34,930 nucleotides of DNA. Source: Antrodiella citrinella. Lineage: Eukaryota; Basidiomycota; Agaricomycetes; Polyporales; Steccherinaceae. Numbering within the stretch: the stretch's first letter is position 1; every line of letters starts with the position of its first letter. The stretch spans positions 1 to 34,930 of the forward strand of contig SGPM01000292.1 of NCBI GenBank assembly GCA_004802725.1. Direction: 5' to 3'. Position numbers and translations under genes: made by a program. This document shows, one piece after another, positions 33,178 through 34,930 of this stretch. A model generated the notes under the pieces. The model was not told the origin of the DNA. It saw only the letters and a list, made by a program, of their open reading frames with translations, and made no database searches.

Positions 33178-34305
33178 CGTCGTCCTCCAGGCCACCGCCA
33201 AGAAGTCGTGGAAGAACAGCCAAGCTCTCGGTACTCATCAGTACAGTTGCGAAATCAAGCGCAAGCGACTGCAGTATGTGCGTTGCAACATGTGTGGTAA
33301 GCTAGTACAGAGTCGCACATGAGCCAGTGCTACATCGTGAAGATTCTCCGGCCCCTTCTGACTGACAGCAGCCTCCAATGCCCTTCTAGCCAATGAAGTC
33401 GTCGCTCACTCAATACTGAACACCACAGAAACGCTCATCAATTCAAGTCTGTCATCACCCTTCCAAACAACACCATCTGTCCGCAGTCCTTTTGCCCCAT
33501 CTCAAGTTGAAGGAGGGTGGAGTCGTACCAGATCATCAGAGAGCCATATTGCGAGAGTTGGTCCGAGTTGGTGTACCAGCATCCGCGGTCAATGAGGTGA
33601 TCCATGCGGTGGCGGCACATAACGACTTGGAAGTCGTTGGTAGCGTCTCACCGCGTACAGTCGGTCGCACTACATTGGAAGGTGGCGTGGCAGCCAGCAT
33701 GCAAGCAGTAGATGAAATGATGGCAGCCGAAAGTTAGTTATTGTTATTTTCAGACAATGACATCAGCAGCTTACATCGACGACATGCTCCCCGTAGATCT
33801 CCAGTATATCCGTCAAGTCGCTCGGGAAATAGACTCCGGCCAGAAGGAGAAGAAGCGTAGAATCCAGCATGCAGAGGATGATGCAAGATGCGTAAAAAGG
33901 AGGCGGGACAAGGACGTGGTGAAGAAGGACAAAAGGGACCAGAAAGAAACGATGCTGAACGGGTTGCAACCAAGGCTGGAGGTTGGGGAGATCGAGGTGA
34001 AGCCGGGGACGGTTGCTGAGATCGACATGGAGCTGGATTGGCACCGACGATTCGACTCTTTAGTGCTGCTCAAATCTCGCATGAAGAATAAGGTCGAAAA
34101 ACTCACGCATTTGCTTGCAGCGGTGAAGCGGTATCACCAATGGGTGCCGGAACCAAGCATGGACGTGGGGGACAAGTCAAGCAGTGAGGGGGACGCCGAA
34201 ATGGAGAGAGGGGACGAGAACGAAGAAGTCGGCGAGGTGGTCATGTTGACAGGCAGTGGGAACGTATCAGATTGTGATTCTGACGCAGAATTTGACTGGA
34301 GCTGA
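33178..34305 (+). pseudogene. Broken, shortened copy of a repetitive TE-like basidiomycete gene
   Basis: Three plus-strand coding pieces in different frames. (a) About 33178-33322: KKSWKNSQALGTHQYSC, then CNMCG, resembling a Cys/His zinc-finger-like N-terminus, ending in TGA. (b) About 33492-33737: a segment with RELVRVGVPASAVNEVIHAV and SVSPRTVGRTTLEGG, ending in TAG. (c) 33757-34305: basic KKRRIQ/KRRRDKDVVKKDKRD, then VKPGTVAEIDMELDWHRRFD, then an acidic C-terminus. From memory, these are the N-terminal, early-middle and C-terminal parts of a family repeated many times in Agaricomycetes; the long middle region normally between (b) and (c) is absent. Only 19 bp separate (b) and (c), too short for an intron. 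I infer an internal deletion plus frameshifts. An independent short gene encoded by (c), 182 residues, is possible. Confidence 0.5.
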
Positions 34306-34760
34306 GGGGGATTGTTAGCGGTACTATTTATTTGATGTCGAAAGGGGCACTTTACCATAATGATAGTTGTTGTGCAGTTGGTTCGTTGGGGGAGACATGA
34401 TGAGATTCGAGTTCAAGTTCATGTTCAACGCACGCTTGCCTCGATGCGGAAAATGATATCAGATTCTAGATAAGATGTACAAAACAGATCATGATCTACA
34501 TTTTCTCGTCTCGCCGTGAATTGTGGGCGTCTCAGCCATGTGGCTCTCACACTCCGCTAGAGGGATTGCCACTCCCCATGATCATGGAACGTTATCATGT
34601 CAATGGGCGCTTTGCTACCCGACCTCCTCCTCATTTGCAACCGTCGTGATCTGAAGTCTCAAATTTATACTCGTCCCACCTCAACCACCCGTCTGTCATT
34701 CGTGTTTGTTTCAATCATCTCAACAGTACCACGACACTCCTTTCTCTCTTTTAAATCATC
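34306..34760. other. Promoter-containing intergenic region
   Basis: About 450 bp between the TE-like relic and the last gene. A TATA-like TTTATAC at 34664 lies about 95 bp upstream of the next ATG and is followed by a pyrimidine-rich leader, supporting a plus-strand promoter. GTTCAAGTTCATGTTC near 34413 resembles the AAGTTC repeats at 22001. Confidence 0.4.
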
Positions 34761-34930
34761 ATGATTATGGACGGATGGCAAGACCACCTGCACTTCGAGT
34801 TAGGAGGAGAGCATGTCCTCCTTCCTTCGTTGCATCTCGACTCTGCCTGGCATTTCTTCCTCGGTGGAATTCTAACAGTAACCTTATGTCTCTTTGAGAG
34901 GTCATTTCCTATCGCTCTCCCAGGGAAACG
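34761..34930 (+). CDS. 5' end of a possible Ctr-type copper transporter (partial)
   Basis: ATG at 34761 (second ATG 34767) opens a frame that runs to the window end, about 56 residues. It is too short to stand out as an ORF but follows a good promoter layout. The sequence reads MDGWQDHLHFELGGEHVLL, then a hydrophobic segment AWHFFLGGILTVTLCLFE, then a positively charged side (R). A short His/Met-containing N-terminus with an LHF motif before a first membrane helix ending in a Glu is like fungal Ctr copper permeases. That family needs MxxxM and GxxxG in later helices, which lie outside the window. Another small membrane protein is possible. Confidence 0.45.
   Translation, partial: MIMDGWQDHLHFELGGEHVLLPSLHLDSAWHFFLGGILTVTLCLFERSFPIALPGK

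Noticed and set aside
1..34930. Bacterial-type features: operons, ribosome binding sites, CRISPR arrays, insertion sequences, riboswitches
   Set aside because: The window is eukaryotic, with many spliceosomal introns. No regularly spaced direct repeats were seen beyond short microsatellites, and no transposase-like insertion sequence was recognised.
1..34930. tRNA or rRNA genes
   Set aside because: No B-box-like GGTTCGAATCC, cloverleaf or rRNA core sequence was recognised by eye on either strand; a covariance-model scan would be decisive.
1..34930. Secondary-metabolite or other dedicated gene cluster
   Set aside because: No polyketide synthase, NRPS, terpene cyclase, P450 or pathway regulator is present; the genes fit separate housekeeping and secreted roles.

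Overview
The window looks like basidiomycete (Agaricomycete, probably polypore-type) nuclear DNA. Genes are dense and intron-rich, with mostly 41-75 nt GT-AG introns. The content also fits: polyporopepsin-type aspartic proteases, FunK1 fungal kinases, a secreted RNase T2 with the extra C-terminal domain, and relics of repetitive basidiomycete families. All gene models below were built by hand from splice signals, reading frame and remembered family motifs. The seven complete multi-exon models and the two kinase models all sum to whole codons.

Layout: (1) 1-449, the 3' end of an acidic, unrecognised protein gene (+). (2) 450-3284, sparse DNA with two tentative small secreted-protein ORFs (-) and a 235 bp segment bounded by perfect 25 bp inverted repeats. 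(3) 3285-7502, a 16-exon Lgl/Sro7/tomosyn gene (+) ending in an R-SNARE-like tail. (4) 9283-16585, three tandem A1 aspartic protease genes (+), followed by an inverted, internally deleted relic of the first gene's 3' end (16722-16849) that abuts a perfect hairpin. (5) 17284-19570, FunK1 kinase 1 (+). (6) 20056-21851, an RNF126/RNF115-type RING E3 ligase (-), divergent across 222 bp from (7) 22074-24592, an Msc7-like membrane-anchored aldehyde dehydrogenase (+) whose frame requires a 5 nt microexon. (8) 26253-28085, secreted RNase T2 (+) with a GC-AG intron. (9) 28399-29290, the 3' exon of a probable Crinkler/RHS-like family gene (-), perhaps degenerate. (10) 30048-32678, FunK1 kinase 2 (+). 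(11) 33178-34305, a broken and shortened copy of a repetitive TE-like gene (+). (12) 34761 to the window end, the 5' end of a possible Ctr-type copper transporter gene (+).

How the genes fit together: this is not an operon-like or biosynthetic cluster. Housekeeping genes (tomosyn, RING E3, ALDH) alternate with lineage-expanded accessory genes: secreted proteases, RNase T2, FunK1 kinases, Crinkler/RHS-like and TE-like relics. The protease array with its inverted relic shows local duplication and rearrangement. The secreted proteases and RNase would act outside the cell in nutrient scavenging. No clearly new system is visible. The most unusual details are the 5 nt microexon, the inverted protease relic with its junction hairpin, the unassigned TIR element and the broken TE-like gene.
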